From positions 14,386,990 through 14,450,989 of the forward strand of contig NC_079419.1 in the NCBI RefSeq assembly GCF_026213295.1: a stretch of 64,000 bases of DNA. Direction: 5' to 3'. Numbering within the stretch: the stretch's first letter is position 1; each line of letters starts with the position of its first letter. The notes beneath the pieces were generated by a model that was not told the DNA's origin, made no database searches, and saw only the letters and a program-made list of their open reading frames with translations. This document shows, in pieces, positions 63,190-64,000 of this stretch. A program made the position numbers and the translations under genes. The DNA comes from Gadus chalcogrammus. Lineage: Eukaryota; Chordata; Actinopteri; Gadiformes; Gadidae.

Positions 63190-63680
63190 CACAGTGACAG
63201 GAAACATAGGCTCGCTGTACAAAAACCTGCTGAGCACAAAACAATCCTTCAACTCCCCCTGAGACCCGATCAATGACATTTCTGACACAAAACTTCATCT
63301 CAATATTTATTTCCTGATTAACTATACATGTTTACCATTTTTCAATTTTATTATTTATTTTTATATTTTTTCAGTAAGTTCACTTGTTTATTCTTTTAAA
63401 TGATTCGGTTTGAATTGTGTGTTATATTTGTAGCTTTTATCCGCATGGCTCATTCAATTAAAAACCATCTAGGTTTCCACAGTTACTCTTCTTAAAGTGA
63501 ACATGAAGGTGAGTTCTCTTATCCACCCCTAGAGGTCAGTATTGTCAAGTAGGTGCTTTACTATTTCATCAACATGGTTGGTCATTGTATCTTTAAGAGC
63601 TGGTACCATGAAGAGAGTAAGTCTCATACTTGAGCTGAACACCAGATGGTTTCTCATGTTGCTGTAGAACTTCTGTTGAG

Positions 63681-64000
63681 ATGGAAACCTGGCTGTGGAT
63701 TATTATTGCTCCACTTCTATCTGGTAAGATTAAAACCGCGTGCTTCACACTAAAAATATGCATCAATCGTCAAAATTGTATCTAATTGGTATTGGATGTT
63801 TTAGCCATAATTTTCTGTTGTGTTCTTATCAACCATGTTATTCTATCACCTCCATAATATGGACTCATCCTTGTTCTCACTCTCCGGCTGGGTTTCTCTT
63901 TAAAGACTTGTTGACACTCCTATCATCATTGAACTTGATTAATACATTCATTAACCACCATCTTCTGTTCTTCCCCAGAGTGTAAAGGAGAAGACAGTGT
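63681..64000 (+). CDS. V46, family B V segment, cut by window end
   Basis: Leader 63681-63723 (METWLWIIIAPLLS), intron with the decayed MEHW remnant near 63863, and acceptor CCCCAG at 63978. V exon begins ECKGEDSV and runs off the window. The flank and leader match V13 and V19, so a V13-like segment is expected. Confidence 0.85.

Noticed and set aside
15677..64000. NITR or immunoglobulin heavy-chain V cluster
   Set aside because: NITR V exons carry J-like ends and no RSS, and IGHV would end CAR. The RSSs with CAL/CAV ends and SDSALYYC motifs favour TCR alpha/delta.

Overview
The window is vertebrate, almost certainly teleost, genomic DNA. It has intron-split genes, a dense load of fish-type transposons (hAT, PIF/Harbinger, TTAA-flanked MITEs, DIRS, L2-like LINE ends), and a large array of T-cell receptor V segments. 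Species cannot be read from the sequence.

Layout. 1-4.7 kb: two DNA transposons with clear target-site duplications (TSDs), a 1.98-kb hAT and a decayed PIF/Harbinger. 5.0-10.5 kb: a plus-strand CYP7-family cytochrome P450, exons 2-6; the short first exon was not found. Intron 4 carries nested transposons. 10.5-15.6 kb: no host gene seen; a palindromic MITE and a truncated minus-strand DIRS retrotransposon. 15.7-64.0 kb: a one-directional array of about 46 TCR V segments, relics and pseudogenes, all on the plus strand. No D, J or C segment was seen.

V-segment families (my own labels). A: leader MLFALVICFILC, exon begins PSVEDSIS. B: exon begins ECKGED, WYKQQ. C: LIAGDSISPD, WYR, NQAPQFIL. D: leader MQLFMLVVLFTG, exon begins DSYQQTIHS. 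E: exon begins VYSVDLTPV, WYRQYPGEPPQFLL, no Cys23. F: C-like truncated relics. V1-V46 numbers positions in the window. Each intact unit has a leader exon ending in a lone G, an intron of about 75-290 bp, a V exon with Cys23 (except E), Trp41 and YYC104, then a recombination signal (RSS) with heptamer CACAGTG. A, B, D and E carry a 22-bp spacer plus ACAAAAACC; C carries a 23-bp spacer plus ACATAAACC. CAL/CAV ends with long-spacer RSSs fit TRAV/TRDV; alpha and delta cannot be separated here. About 22 units keep a leader, splice sites, an open V exon and an RSS; four of these are Cys23-less E exons. The rest are broken.

The array grew by tandem duplication. The recurring order is B-C-D-E with F-A inserted, and a unit of about 15.7 kb is seen at 29, 45 and 60 kb. 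Deletions inside cassettes have repeatedly joined the leader of one family to the V exon of the next. D leaders drive E exons at 33.6 and 49.4 kb, and the C leader METWLWIIIAALLS has apparently been taken over by family B.
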